From assembly GCA_958295495.1 (NCBI GenBank), contig OY282352.1, positions 2,542,001-2,606,000 on the forward strand: a stretch of 64,000 nt of DNA. The letters run 5' to 3'. Origin of the DNA: an uncultured Latescibacterota bacterium (lineage in GTDB: Bacteria > Latescibacterota > UBA2968 > UBA8231). The notes under the pieces were generated by a model. That model worked only from the letters and a program-made list of their open reading frames with translations. It was not told the DNA's origin and ran no database searches. The translations under genes were made by a program, and so were the position numbers. Shown in pieces: positions 53,027-62,752 of this stretch (its first letter is position 1; the number at the start of each line of letters is the position of its first letter).

Positions 53027-55160
53027 GTGGTCGGATAGCCATCTCCAGCTAGCGGGACCCCGCGTATTCCTCGTCCTGCTCCCCTTCCTACTAGCATTCG
53101 TTTATTGGGTCTATCAGCGGACGTACCCGCAGGTTGCGCCCAAGCGCCGCATGGTGCTCGTGGTGTTGCGCGGCACGGCCGTGGCCTTGCTCGCTATGGT
53201 GTTGTGCGAGCCGATTTTGACGTGGTGGCACCAGCAGATCATTCGACCGCTGGTGCTGGTATTGGTCGATACGAGTCCAAGCATGAGGGTAGCCGAGGGG
53301 CCTAGCACGCGCCTGCAACAGGCTGTGGCCGTGCTGGGCGACGACGTTTGGTCGGCGGGTTTGCAGCAGGCCGAAGTCCACGCTTGGGGATTTGCCGAGT
53401 CCGCGTATCCGCTCGCTCTCGATACGGTCGCGGTCGCAAGCACTCGGGGTCAGGCGACCGATATAGGCCGCGCACTCGCCGCTAGCTTGGAAGCACTCGC
53501 CGAGCGGGAGCGCGTGCAAGGCGTGGTCCTATTTTCCGACGGGGGCCACAACTTGGGCCGCGACCCAGTACAACTGAGCGCGGAACTGGGTGTGCCCGTG
53601 TACGCGCTCGGCGTAGGGGGTGCAGAGGTGCCCGTCGATGTCCAGTTCGTGGATGTACGCACACCTAAGAGCGGCTACGTCGGTCAGAGCCAGCAAGTCG
53701 AAGCCAAGGTGCGGAGCTGGGGGTACGAAGGGCAGCGCGTAGAAGTCCAACTCTACGAGGGCGAGCGGTTGCTCCAGAAACAATCCCTGCTGTTGGACCG
53801 CGACGGGCAGGTGCAGAGCGTCTCGTTTGCGGTGACGCCCCAGCAGGCAGGCCCGCACATTTTTCGCGTGGTCGTCGCACCCGTGGCCGGGGAGTTCGCC
53901 ATAGCTGATAACGAGGCCCTCGCGTTTACCCACATTCTCGCAGGGCGCACGCGGGTGCTGTTGCTAGCCGGAGGCCCCAGCGAAGATCTAGCTTTTTTAC
54001 GCCGCAGTTTAAGCGCGGATTCGAGTTGGGTTGTCGAGACCATGATTCAGCGGGAGCCGGCCGCGTTCTACGGAGGCACGTGGAGTCCGGCCGTTTTGCA
54101 GGACCGGGACGTGGTGCTGCTCGTGAATCCAAGCACATGGCTGCTCAACGGCCCGCCCGCCGCTGCGTTGGTCCAACATGTGTACGCCGGTGCCGGTTTG
54201 CTCCTCGTCGGTGGTCCCAAGATGGCGCAGGCTTGGCGGCCCGACTCGCCGCTGGCCGCACTCATGCCGCTTCAGGTAGCTGGCCCAGTGCCCTTTATGC
54301 CGGGCGAGATCTTGTTGCGGCTCAGCGCAGCCGGCCGGCGCCATCCGGTCGTGCGCCAGCCGGCGGGCGCGGACGATCCGTGGCCCCGGTTGCCGCCGCT
54401 GCCGGGCTACTTTCGCACGGCACAGCAACGGCCGGGCGCCACCGTGCTGGTCGAGAGCGTAGGCGGCGAGTCGGTCATAGCTGCGGGCGCGTATGGCGAG
54501 GGCAAGGTCATCGTGGCCCTGTCCGCGTCTTTTTGGCGGCTCGACCTAATGAGCAGCGGCGTCGATGGCCGGCCGCAGACCATTCGGACGTTCTGGCGCG
54601 ACGCCACCAAGTGGCTCGCGCTCGACGCCCCGGGCGGGCGCGTCCGCGCCTCAACCGAGCGACCCGTGTACCGGGCGGGCGAGGAAGTGGTTTTTGCGGT
54701 GCAGGTCTTTGACGAGCTGCTGAAGCCGCAGCCGGGGGCGACGGTGCGGGTCGCGCTGGCCGGGCGGGAAGCGTTCGACCTGCAATCACAAGGAGCCGGG
54801 CACTACCGAGGCGTCGCTAGTGGGCTGGCCCCCGGCACCTATGAATACGAGGTCCGCGCCGCAGTTGACCAAGCCGCAGTGGGCACGGTTACAGGCCGCT
54901 TTGTCGTTGAAGAGTACAGCATTGAGCTTGGGGATTTGCGCGCCGATCCGTTGCTCTTGGGCGAGTTGGCCCGCGCCAGTGGTGGCCGCGCCTATCCGCT
55001 CGCCGACTGGGAGGATATGCTGGAACAGCTCGCGCCGCGCAGGCGCTGGGTCGAGAAGGCCGAGGTTCTGCCGCTGCGGGGGCCGCTGTGGCCCGCGTTT
55101 TTGGCTATTGCCCTGTTGGCCATCGAGTGGTTTGGGCGCAAGCGCAGCGGCATGATCTGA
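53019..55160 (+). CDS. VWA-domain membrane protein (BatA/glutamine-amidotransferase-like)
   Basis: 713 residues from a GTG overlapping the tsaD stop. Two N-terminal transmembrane helices ('FLVLLPFLLAFVYWVYQRTY', 'VLRGTAVALLAMVLCEPIL') are followed by a VWA domain with the MIDAS 'LVDTSPSM' and 'GVVLFSDGGHN'. A Ig-like region and a class I amidotransferase-like segment ('VLLLAGGPSEDLAFLRRSL', 'GAGLLLVGGPKMAQAW') come next, then a last helix ('GPLWPAFLAIALLAIEWFG'). This matches bacterial DUF1355-like and VWA membrane proteins found in planctomycetes and FCB bacteria. Role unknown, perhaps envelope stress or secretion. Confidence 0.75.
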   Translation: MPEWSDSHLQLAGPRVFLVLLPFLLAFVYWVYQRTYPQVAPKRRMVLVVLRGTAVALLAMVLCEPILTWWHQQIIRPLVLVLVDTSPSMRVAEGPSTRLQQAVAVLGDDVWSAGLQQAEVHAWGFAESAYPLALDTVAVASTRGQATDIGRALAASLEALAERERVQGVVLFSDGGHNLGRDPVQLSAELGVPVYALGVGGAEVPVDVQFVDVRTPKSGYVGQSQQVEAKVRSWGYEGQRVEVQLYEGERLLQKQSLLLDRDGQVQSVSFAVTPQQAGPHIFRVVVAPVAGEFAIADNEALAFTHILAGRTRVLLLAGGPSEDLAFLRRSLSADSSWVVETMIQREPAAFYGGTWSPAVLQDRDVVLLVNPSTWLLNGPPAAALVQHVYAGAGLLLVGGPKMAQAWRPDSPLAALMPLQVAGPVPFMPGEILLRLSAAGRRHPVVRQPAGADDPWPRLPPLPGYFRTAQQRPGATVLVESVGGESVIAAGAYGEGKVIVALSASFWRLDLMSSGVDGRPQTIRTFWRDATKWLALDAPGGRVRASTERPVYRAGEEVVFAVQVFDELLKPQPGATVRVALAGREAFDLQSQGAGHYRGVASGLAPGTYEYEVRAAVDQAAVGTVTGRFVVEEYSIELGDLRADPLLLGELARASGGRAYPLADWEDMLEQLAPRRRWVEKAEVLPLRGPLWPAFLAIALLAIEWFGRKRSGMI

Positions 55161-55262
55161 CGCGCCGCAAGGTGCAAAAAGCTGCGTTTTTGTTTATTTT
55201 TTGGGACCCCCTCTCCAATTTGATTGCTTCCCAATCCATGTACTAGCGGAGTCTGCGGCTCT

Positions 55263-57560
55263 ATGTCCGAGTTTTTGCACTATATGCCAAAAGGCAAGAA
55301 GAGGCCCCAAGCGCTAGGGGTGCTCTTCCTCGGCCTCGGCGCGTTTTTGCTCGTCTGCTTGATGTCCCATTCGCCGCTCGACCCCCCCAATTCGAGCCGC
55401 TCGATGGCCGAGAGTTTGAATTGGGGGGGGTGGATCGGCGCGTACGCGTCGTATGGGGCTTTTGCGGGTATGGGGCTGGCCGCGTACGTCTGGCCCATGC
55501 TCTTGTTGCTCTGGGGTTGGAATAGGGTGCGTTGTCAGCCATTGGCCCTTGCTGTGTACCGCAGTGTGGCACTTTTGCTCATGGCCGTCCTCATCAGCGT
55601 CGCTACGGGCTTGCCCGACTATTCGCCGCACACGGCCTACGCGCTGGGTGGTGTGCTGGGAACCCAGCTCAGTTTGGACTTCCTCATACCGTACCTAGGG
55701 AGGATGGGATCGGCGGTTTTGCTGGGCGCGCTCTTTGTGGTTGCGGTGATTTTGACCCCCGACCTGAACTGGCGGCTATGGGCGCGAATGGGATCCGTTG
55801 TGGCAGTGGTTTGGCGGTGGCTCGGGCGCTTGCGGCTGCCCCGCCTTGCTGTGCCCAAGAGCAAATCTGCCAAGCGGGAAAAGGACATGGGGGCAACGTG
55901 GCCCGAGATCGGCGCGGAGCCTCGGGTTGAGGATGCAGCTAAGGCACCTTGGAAGCCAATGGTTGAAGATGCGGTCGCGGTGGAGCCTCGAGTACAGGAG
56001 CCAGCGCGCGTTGAGCGGCGAGAGCGCAAAAAGAAGGAGGAACCGGCGGTTGAAGAGAAGGCAGTGCCAGCGCGCAAAAAAGAGAAGGCAGTGCCAGCCC
56101 GCAAGCCTGCCGGGGGTCGCTACGAGATCCCGAACACCGCGTTGCTAGACGAAGTGCCGGCCAACCGCAGCGGCGTTTCTAGGGAGACCTTGCTGGAAAA
56201 CGCCAAGCTGCTGGAGAGTGCTTTGGGCAATTTCGACGTAGCCAGCAAGGTTGTAGAGGTGAGTCCCGGGCCGGTAGTGACGCGCTATGAGGTAGAGCCA
56301 GCTTTAGGGGTCAAGGTCAATCGCATTGCCGCGCTCTCGGACGATCTCGCGCGTGTGATGAGCGCGAAGGGCATTCGCATTCAAGCACCGGTGCCGGGGA
56401 AATCCGTGGTGGGGGTGGAGATTGCCAATCAGGAGCGGGAGACCGTGTATTTGCGCGAGATCGTCGAAGACGAGGTGTTCAGTCGGTCGGATTCCAAGCT
56501 GGTCATGGCGCTGGGCAAGACTATTTCGGGCGAGCCGTGTGCAGCGGATTTGGCCAAAATGCCCCATCTATTGGTCGCCGGTGCCACCGGGGCTGGCAAG
56601 AGTGTGTGTCTGAACAGCCTGATTTGCAGCATCCTCTTCAAGGCCACGCCGGACGAAGTGCGCTTTATCATGGTCGATCCCAAGGTCGTCGAATTGATGA
56701 TGTACAATGATATACCGCACTTGCTGGCGCCGGTTATCACCGAGCCTAAGAAGGCCGCGGAGGCATTGAAGTGGGCCGTGGCCCAAATGGAAGATCGCTA
56801 TCAGAAGCTGGCCAAGCTGGGGGTGCGCAATCTGGCCGACTACAACGCCAAGCTGGCGCGTGCCCAAGCCGAGGCCGAGGAAGCTGGCGTCGAGCCTGAG
56901 AAACCGCTGGCGAACATCGTGATAGTAATCGACGAATTCGCCGATTTGATGCTGACGGCCCCCGCCGATGTGGAGACCTCGCTGATGGGTTTGGCTCAGA
57001 AGTCGCGCGCAGTGGGCATTCACATCATCTTGGCGACCCAGCGGCCTTCGGTGAACGTGATTACCGGGGTAATCAAAGCCAACTTCCCTTCGCGCATTGC
57101 CTTCCAAGTCGCGTCGAAGACGGATTCGCGCACAATCCTCGATCTCAACGGGGCCGAGCGGCTCTTGGGGATGGGCGATATGCTCTTTCTGCCGAGTGGC
57201 CAAGGCGAGCCAATCCGCGTCCATGGGGCCTTTATTTCTGGGGAGGAAACCGAGCGCTTGGTCGAAGCATTGAAGGAGAGCCAGTACGAGGCCGAGGAAG
57301 TTGCGGTGTTTTCCGAGCAGGTGGATATTAACGCGGTTTCCAATATGCGCGACGACCTCTTTGACGAGGCCGTGCGCTTAATCAGCGAACACCAGCAGGC
57401 CTCCACGTCGTTTTTGCAGCGGCGCTTGAAAGTGGGTTATTCCCGGGCCGCGCGCCTGATGGACGAGTTAGAGGCCGCCGGTATCGTCGGGCCGATCGAA
57501 GGGGCTAAGCCGCGCCAGATTCTGGTCGAAAGCGCGGAGGAGGAGTACGCGGAAGAATGA
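55263..57560 (+). CDS. ftsK: DNA translocase FtsK/SpoIIIE
   Basis: 765 residues from the ATG at 55263 (another at 55224 is weaker). Four transmembrane helices occupy residues 15-175; a basic/acidic linker with 'KKEEPAVEEKAVPARKKEKA' follows. The motor has the Walker A 'VAGATGAGKSVCLNSL' near residue 445 and Walker B 'IVIVIDEFADLM', then 'GIHIILATQRPSVNVITGVI'. The gamma winged helix ends the protein ('STSFLQRRLKVGYSRAARLM'). It pumps chromosome ends through the septum. The lolA start overlaps its stop by four bases. Confidence 0.95.
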   Translation: MSEFLHYMPKGKKRPQALGVLFLGLGAFLLVCLMSHSPLDPPNSSRSMAESLNWGGWIGAYASYGAFAGMGLAAYVWPMLLLLWGWNRVRCQPLALAVYRSVALLLMAVLISVATGLPDYSPHTAYALGGVLGTQLSLDFLIPYLGRMGSAVLLGALFVVAVILTPDLNWRLWARMGSVVAVVWRWLGRLRLPRLAVPKSKSAKREKDMGATWPEIGAEPRVEDAAKAPWKPMVEDAVAVEPRVQEPARVERRERKKKEEPAVEEKAVPARKKEKAVPARKPAGGRYEIPNTALLDEVPANRSGVSRETLLENAKLLESALGNFDVASKVVEVSPGPVVTRYEVEPALGVKVNRIAALSDDLARVMSAKGIRIQAPVPGKSVVGVEIANQERETVYLREIVEDEVFSRSDSKLVMALGKTISGEPCAADLAKMPHLLVAGATGAGKSVCLNSLICSILFKATPDEVRFIMVDPKVVELMMYNDIPHLLAPVITEPKKAAEALKWAVAQMEDRYQKLAKLGVRNLADYNAKLARAQAEAEEAGVEPEKPLANIVIVIDEFADLMLTAPADVETSLMGLAQKSRAVGIHIILATQRPSVNVITGVIKANFPSRIAFQVASKTDSRTILDLNGAERLLGMGDMLFLPSGQGEPIRVHGAFISGEETERLVEALKESQYEAEEVAVFSEQVDINAVSNMRDDLFDEAVRLISEHQQASTSFLQRRLKVGYSRAARLMDELEAAGIVGPIEGAKPRQILVESAEEEYAEE

Positions 57561-58201
57561 GACTGTCGTTGTGGGCCGTTTTTTGTTTGGGCTTGGCGGC
57601 CAGCGCGGCCCTCGGGCAGAGCGGCGAAGAAATCATCGCGAGGGTGCAGAAGCGTCTTTCTAGCTATAAGACGTTTTCTGCCCGCTTTGAAAAGCAATTC
57701 TACTGGGCGGTGCTGGACAAGTACCGCAGTCGCGAGGGGCGGCTCTATTTGCGCCGTCCGAATCGCTTTCGCATTGAGCTGGAAGGCGGCGATGTGGTGG
57801 TGGCCGATGGCAAGGCCATCTGGTCGTATGTCGTGCATAACGGCCAAGTGGTGGTCAGCCCATACGAGGAGCAAATAAAGACCCCTTGGGAAGTGTTTTT
57901 CGACTATACCGAGCGCTATGTGCCCATGGCGGTGGAGGAAAGCGAGTTGCGGGGGCGGCCCTGCTATTTGCTGGTCATGGCACCGGAAAACGAAGCTTCG
58001 GTGGTCGAACAGATGCGGGTCTGGGTGGATCCTAGGGGGTGGCTTCTCCTGCAAGTGGAGCAGCGCGAGGCCAATGGCAATCGCACCGCGTACGTGCTCA
58101 GGGATCACCGCACCAACAAGAGGATCGCCGACGAGGTCTTTTCTTTTGCGGTGCCCGAAGGGGTGGAGGTTGTGGATAGGAGGGAACCCCCCGTTGAATA
58201 A
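57557..58201 (+). CDS. lolA: Outer-membrane lipoprotein carrier LolA-like
   Basis: 214 residues. Signal peptide 'WAVFCLGLAASAALGQS' then 'SSYKTFSARFEKQFYWAVLD' and 'GRLYLRRPNRFRIELEGGDV', the LolA half-barrel strands. It would carry lipoproteins across the periplasm after LolCDE release; lolC/E- and lolD-like genes are 3.3 kb downstream. Overlaps ftsK by four bases and the subtilase TTG by eight. Confidence 0.85.
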   Translation: MRLSLWAVFCLGLAASAALGQSGEEIIARVQKRLSSYKTFSARFEKQFYWAVLDKYRSREGRLYLRRPNRFRIELEGGDVVVADGKAIWSYVVHNGQVVVSPYEEQIKTPWEVFFDYTERYVPMAVEESELRGRPCYLLVMAPENEASVVEQMRVWVDPRGWLLLQVEQREANGNRTAYVLRDHRTNKRIADEVFSFAVPEGVEVVDRREPPVE

Positions 58202-59861
58202 GAGAGCGTGGGGGTGGTGTGCGGCCCTGCTGATGCACGCGGGTGCCTTGGCGGTCGCGGCGGAGCAGAATATCTGGATTCTGCTGCGCGACAAAACAGA
58301 TGCCGAAGGGCAGCGCGTCGCTTGGGTGGATTTGGGGGCCGGTCATGCGGACGCGGAGCTAGATCTGCCCGTCACCCAGCCCTATATCGAGCGCCTGCGG
58401 GAGATGGGGGTGGCCGTGCGCTTCTCCTCGCGTTGGCTCAACGCGGTCAGTGCGCGGGTCTCGCCCGAGGTGCAGCGCCGAGTGCAGGCCGCGGACTTTG
58501 TCGTCGCAATTCGGCCCGTACAGCGCTTGCAGCGGCCTAGCCCGCCACCGCCCGCGCTGCTTGCTAGCCCCAAGTTGCTGCAAAGCCATTATGGACTCGC
58601 CTTTGCACAGTTGGCCCAAATCGCCGTTCCCCGCCTACACGACCGGGGTTTTACAGGTGCTGGAGTGCGCGTGGCCTTGCTCGACAACGGCTTCCACTAC
58701 GCCGAACACGCGGCCTTTGACTCAATCCGCGTGGTGGCCCAGCGCGACTTTGTCAATGGCGACGAAGTAGTAGGCGACGAGGCCGATCAACCCATCACGG
58801 GCGACGAAATGAGCAGCAGCCAAAACGTGCACGGTGCCCAAGTGCTTTCCCTACTGGCCGGCTACCAACCCGGCCACTTTGTCGGCGTGGTGCCCGACGC
58901 CGAGTACATCTTGGCCAAGACCGAACTAGACGACACCTTGCCCGAGTTGCCTTCGGAGGAGGATCGCTGGGTCGCCGGTTTGGAATGGGCCGACAGCTTG
59001 GGGGCGCAGGTGGTCAACAGCTCGCTGGGGTACAATAGGTGGGACGACGGCACCGGATACTCGCCGGCGGATCTGGACGGGGAAACCGCGCTGACGAGCG
59101 TGGCCGCGGCGTTGGCAGTGCGGCGCGGTATCGTGGTGGTGGTGGCCGCGGGCAATGAGGCCGATAAGGATTGGCACTACATAACGGTCCCGGCAGATGC
59201 CGACGGCGCGATTGCGGTGGGGGCGGTAGATGTGCCCGGCAGCGATGAGCGCGTGCCGCAGATTGCCGCCTTTAGCTCGCGGGGGCCGACGGCCGATGGC
59301 CGCGTCAAGCCGGATGTGGTCGCGCCCGGCAGCGGCGTGGTGGTCGCGGATTTGCAAGGCGGCGGCTATGTGCGCCACGGCGGCACGTCCTTTGCGACGC
59401 CCTTGGTGAGCGGGGTTTGCGCCCTGTTGTTGCAAGTCCATCCCGAATGGGGGCCGGCCCAAGTGCTGGAGGCTTTGCGCTCAACCGCTTTGGACTTGGG
59501 CGCAGTCGGTCCCGACCCGGTGTATGGCTGGGGGCAGATAAACGCGCTGGCGGCCAGTGGTCTCGCCGAGGTGCTGCCGCGGGAGGACCACCTGTTGCCG
59601 CCCTTTCCCAATCCAGCGCGGGACGGGGAAGTGCATTTTCCGGTGCAGCTAGCCGAGCGCGGCCACGTCGAGTTGAGCGTTTTTGACGTAGCAGGCCGGT
59701 TGGTGTTTGCCGAGCGTTGGGATCTGTGGCCGGGGAGCCACGACCGGCCGGGCCGCGCCCCGCGCTGGACGCCGAGCCGGGCCGTGGCCAACGGGATATA
59801 CTTCTATCAACTGCGGTCGCCTAACCGCAGCCACCTAGGCAAAATTGCCCTTGTGCGCTAG
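58194..59861 (+). CDS. Secreted subtilisin-family (S8) serine protease with C-terminal sorting domain
   Basis: 555 residues from a TTG with AGGAGGG upstream; the longer open frame into lolA is a shadow. Signal peptide 'CAALLMHAGALAVAAEQN' and a propeptide lead to the catalytic Asp ('VRVALLDNGFHYAEH'), His ('SQNVHGAQVLSLLAG'), Asn ('VVVAAGNEADKDW') and Ser ('GGTSFATPLVSGVCALLL'). The end has 'PFPNPARDGEVHFPVQL' and 'VANGIYFYQLRS', a sorting domain like those of the two large secreted proteins. Likely exported and anchored or released at the surface. Confidence 0.9.
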   Translation: MNKRAWGWCAALLMHAGALAVAAEQNIWILLRDKTDAEGQRVAWVDLGAGHADAELDLPVTQPYIERLREMGVAVRFSSRWLNAVSARVSPEVQRRVQAADFVVAIRPVQRLQRPSPPPPALLASPKLLQSHYGLAFAQLAQIAVPRLHDRGFTGAGVRVALLDNGFHYAEHAAFDSIRVVAQRDFVNGDEVVGDEADQPITGDEMSSSQNVHGAQVLSLLAGYQPGHFVGVVPDAEYILAKTELDDTLPELPSEEDRWVAGLEWADSLGAQVVNSSLGYNRWDDGTGYSPADLDGETALTSVAAALAVRRGIVVVVAAGNEADKDWHYITVPADADGAIAVGAVDVPGSDERVPQIAAFSSRGPTADGRVKPDVVAPGSGVVVADLQGGGYVRHGGTSFATPLVSGVCALLLQVHPEWGPAQVLEALRSTALDLGAVGPDPVYGWGQINALAASGLAEVLPREDHLLPPFPNPARDGEVHFPVQLAERGHVELSVFDVAGRLVFAERWDLWPGSHDRPGRAPRWTPSRAVANGIYFYQLRSPNRSHLGKIALVR

Positions 59862-59879
59862 GTGCTCTGAGGAAACGCC

Positions 59880-60407
59880 ATGGTGATTCCAGCAAGCGAG
59901 CGCAAGAAGCAGTTCAACAAACGCCTGCGGCTACTCAACCGCATCGTCTTGGGCGGCGCGACTCTCTTGGTGCCGATCTACATTGGGGTGAGCCTGACGG
60001 GTGAATCGGCGGACAAGCTGGAAAACTTGACCAACCTGTTCGCCAACATCAACAATCAAGTTGCCCTGACGGTGCCTCCTGATGGAGTGCGCTACATGCA
60101 CTTTTTTCACGGCCCGCCCGACGAGGGCCACAAGTTCGTGCTCATCGACGTGCATTTGCAGGTAAATTTGCAGCTTGCGTGGGCGATTGTGCCGCGCTGT
60201 TTTCAGCTCGTTGACGACCGCGGGCGGCGGTATTATCCGCTGTCGCGATCGCCGTTTTTCATTGCACACACCGACGAGTTCGAGGGGACGAAGGGCGCGG
60301 TTTACGAGGGGCAGCTACTCTTTGAAATACCCTCTGAACGCAAGCACGAAAGCCTCCTTTTTGATCGCTACAACGAAACCGAGGAAGACGACAATGGCCA
60401 CGATTGA
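59880..60407 (+). CDS. Membrane-anchored protein of unknown function, DUF4352-like fold possible
   Basis: 175 residues. One N-terminal transmembrane segment ('IVLGGATLLVPIYIGVSLTG') then a beta-rich domain ('EGHKFVLIDVHLQVNLQLAW', 'FQLVDDRGRRYYPLSRSP', 'GAVYEGQLLFEIPSE') resembling the Ig-like DUF4352. I do not recognise a closer family. It ends 14 bases inside prfB, so the two are coupled. Confidence 0.6.
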   Translation: MVIPASERKKQFNKRLRLLNRIVLGGATLLVPIYIGVSLTGESADKLENLTNLFANINNQVALTVPPDGVRYMHFFHGPPDEGHKFVLIDVHLQVNLQLAWAIVPRCFQLVDDRGRRYYPLSRSPFFIAHTDEFEGTKGAVYEGQLLFEIPSERKHESLLFDRYNETEEDDNGHD

Positions 60408-61483
60408 GGAACGGTTGGCAAGCGGGCGACAGCAGCTAGAGCGGCTGCGAGGGTATCTTTGACATAAGCGGCAAGAAGGAAGAGCTGGCCGCACTGGAGA
60501 AGCGCATGGCGGACGCGGACTTCTGGAGCGACCGGCGGCAGGCCGAATCCGTTGGCAAGGCGGTGCGCATCCTCAAGGACACTATCGCGGATTGGGAGGT
60601 TTTGGACGCGCAGTTGGAGGACTTGGACCAACTGCGGCAGATGGCGGCCGAAGAAGGCGATGCAGAGGCACTGGCCGAAGTCGAAGCTGAGGTCGAGCAC
60701 GCGATGCAGGGCATTGGCCAATTGGAGTTTCGCACGATGCTCAACGACGAGGACGACCCCAAGAACGCGATTCTCGTCATTCACTCGGGGGCGGGCGGCA
60801 CGGACGCAGCCGAATGGGCGTCGATGTTGATGCGTCTGTACACGCGCTGGACCGAGCGCCACGACATGGAATGCGCGGTCGTGGATTTGCAGCAGGCCGA
60901 GGAAGCCGGCATTAAGGGCGCAACCATTGAGGTTAGGGGGGATTATGCCTATGGCTATCTCAAGGCCGAGGCCGGCGTCCACCGCTTGGTGCGGCTCTCG
61001 CCTTTTGACACGAGTCGCCGCCGGCACACTTCGTTTGCTTCGGTCTTTGTCTATCCAGAAGTTGAAGACGATATCGAGGTGGACCTCAACGACGAGGACG
61101 TGAAGGTCGAAACCTACCGCTCCGGGGGCGCGGGCGGTCAACACGTGAACAAGACTGCCTCAGCCGTGCGGGTCACGCATCGGCCCACCGGCATTGTCGT
61201 CCAGTGCCAAAACGAGCGCTCGCAGTTCAAGAATAAGGCTACTGCGTTTAAGGTGCTGAAGGCGCGTCTGTACCAGCACCTCAAAGACGAACAGAAGCAG
61301 AAGCAACTTGCGGTGGAGAGCACCAAGAAGAGCATTGACTTCGGCTCGCAGATCCGCTCTTATGTGTTCCATCCATACACCATAGTCAAAGACCACCGCA
61401 CCGCTTGCGAAACGGCCAATGTCCAAGCGGTAATGGACGGGGACATCGACCGATTCATCCGGGCCTATTTGACCGAGGGATAA
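60394..61483 (+). CDS. prfB: Peptide chain release factor 2 (RF2), read through a programmed +1 frameshift
   Basis: The first ORF (60394-60462) gives 'MATIEERLASGRQQLERL' and stops at a TGA in 'GGGTATCTTTGAC'. Shifting +1 at CTT T gives 'DISGKKEELAALEKRMADAD' and continues for the rest of RF2. The tail has the GGQ motif in 'SGGAGGQHVNKTASAVRVTH' and the SPF tripeptide in 'VRLSPFDTSRRRHTSFA'. RF2 releases peptides at UGA and UAA. The frameshift lets RF2 level control its own synthesis. In an organism that recodes UGA as Sec, RF2 competition is relevant. Confidence 0.95.
60451..60462 (+). promoter_or_regulatory. RF2 programmed +1 frameshift site
   Basis: GGGTATCTTTGA: an anti-SD-like AGGG a few bases before the slippery CTT, followed by in-frame TGA and C. 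This is the conserved RF2 autoregulatory site. Confidence 0.92.
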
Positions 61484-61485
61484 AC

Positions 61486-62751
61486 GTGAGCATCGCCTTG
61501 TTTGTCGCCTGCCGCTACCTGCGCTCCAAACAGCGCGAGGGCTTCTTCTCAGTCATCGCCTATATGGCCGTCGGTGGGGTAATTTTGGGAGTAGCGGCTT
61601 TGGTGATCATCCTCTCGGTGACCAATGGTTTTGCCGGCGAAGTCAAAAACCGGCTGATCGGCATGAACGCCCATGTCAACGTTCGCCGCTTCGATGGCGG
61701 TCCCATCGCGGGCTGGGAAGCACTGCAGCAGCAGGTGAAAGGCGCTGCCGGGGTCGTGGGCGCAGCACCGGTCGTGGATTCCAAGGTCATTATTGCCTCG
61801 CAACTCGACTTGGGTCGGGTCGATGGCATTCCCGTGTGGGGCATTGATCCGGCGACCTTTCCGGCGGTCTCCGACCTGACCGAGCACCTGCGCTACGCCA
61901 ATCCAGAAGGGCAGCTACGCCTCGGCTTGCTCGCAGAGCTAAACAAGCGGGGGATTGTCCTCGGCGAGTACTTGGCGCGGCGCTTGCATGTGGGGCCGGG
62001 TTCTGAGGTGTTGTTGATGACGGTGCAAAATCTCGATGTGGAAGCAGCCGTAATGGACGGCTTCTCACCTCGCCCGTGGTCCTTTTTCGTGACCGATCAC
62101 TTTGAAAGCGGCATGTACCAGTACGATGACAACTATGCTTTTGTTCATTTAGAAGACGCCCAGCGCATGCTTGAATTGGGCGATGGAATTACTGATATCC
62201 ACATCCGCGTCGAAGACATCTACCAAGCGCCTGAGATCCGCGACCGCCTAGCCGAGGAGTTGGGATATCCCTATCAGGTGCGCGATTGGACCCAGCTTTT
62301 TCCCGAGTTCTTCCGCTGGATCGAGTTGGAAAAATGGGCGATTTTTCTCGCGTTGAGCCTCATCGTGCTGGTCGCTGCTTTTAACATCATGTCGATCTTG
62401 GTCATGTCGGTGCTGATCAAGACGCCCGAGATCGGCATCTTGCGGACGATCGGTTGCACCGTGGGCGAGATTTATCGCATTTTCATCTATCAGGGCTTGG
62501 TCATTGGCGGCATCGGCACCTTCTTGGGCTGCTTGATCGGCTTTGCGCTCTGCTGGGCCCAACAGCGCTTTGCCCTGATTTCCATTCCCGGGGACATGTA
62601 CTTCATCAGCTCGTTGCCCGTGGATATGGATGTCGTGGATTTCGCACTGGTGGCGGCGATTAGCATGGTCATCTGCTTGGCGACGTCGATTTATCCAGCG
62701 CGCAAGGCTGCTGGGTTGATGCCCGTAGAGGCCATTAGATATATAATGTAA
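61486..62751 (+). CDS. Lipoprotein-releasing ABC permease (LolC/LolE-like)
   Basis: 421 residues from the GTG at 61486, two bases after prfB. 'FVACRYLRSKQREGFFSVIA' opens the protein, a periplasmic domain fills residues 55-270, and 'FLALSLIVLVAAFNIMSILV' with 'TPEIGILRTIGCTVGEIYRI' is the conserved FtsX-like permease end. LolC/E extract lipoproteins from the inner membrane. lolD follows after one base. Confidence 0.9.
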   Translation: MSIALFVACRYLRSKQREGFFSVIAYMAVGGVILGVAALVIILSVTNGFAGEVKNRLIGMNAHVNVRRFDGGPIAGWEALQQQVKGAAGVVGAAPVVDSKVIIASQLDLGRVDGIPVWGIDPATFPAVSDLTEHLRYANPEGQLRLGLLAELNKRGIVLGEYLARRLHVGPGSEVLLMTVQNLDVEAAVMDGFSPRPWSFFVTDHFESGMYQYDDNYAFVHLEDAQRMLELGDGITDIHIRVEDIYQAPEIRDRLAEELGYPYQVRDWTQLFPEFFRWIELEKWAIFLALSLIVLVAAFNIMSILVMSVLIKTPEIGILRTIGCTVGEIYRIFIYQGLVIGGIGTFLGCLIGFALCWAQQRFALISIPGDMYFISSLPVDMDVVDFALVAAISMVICLATSIYPARKAAGLMPVEAIRYIM

Positions 62752-62752
62752 C

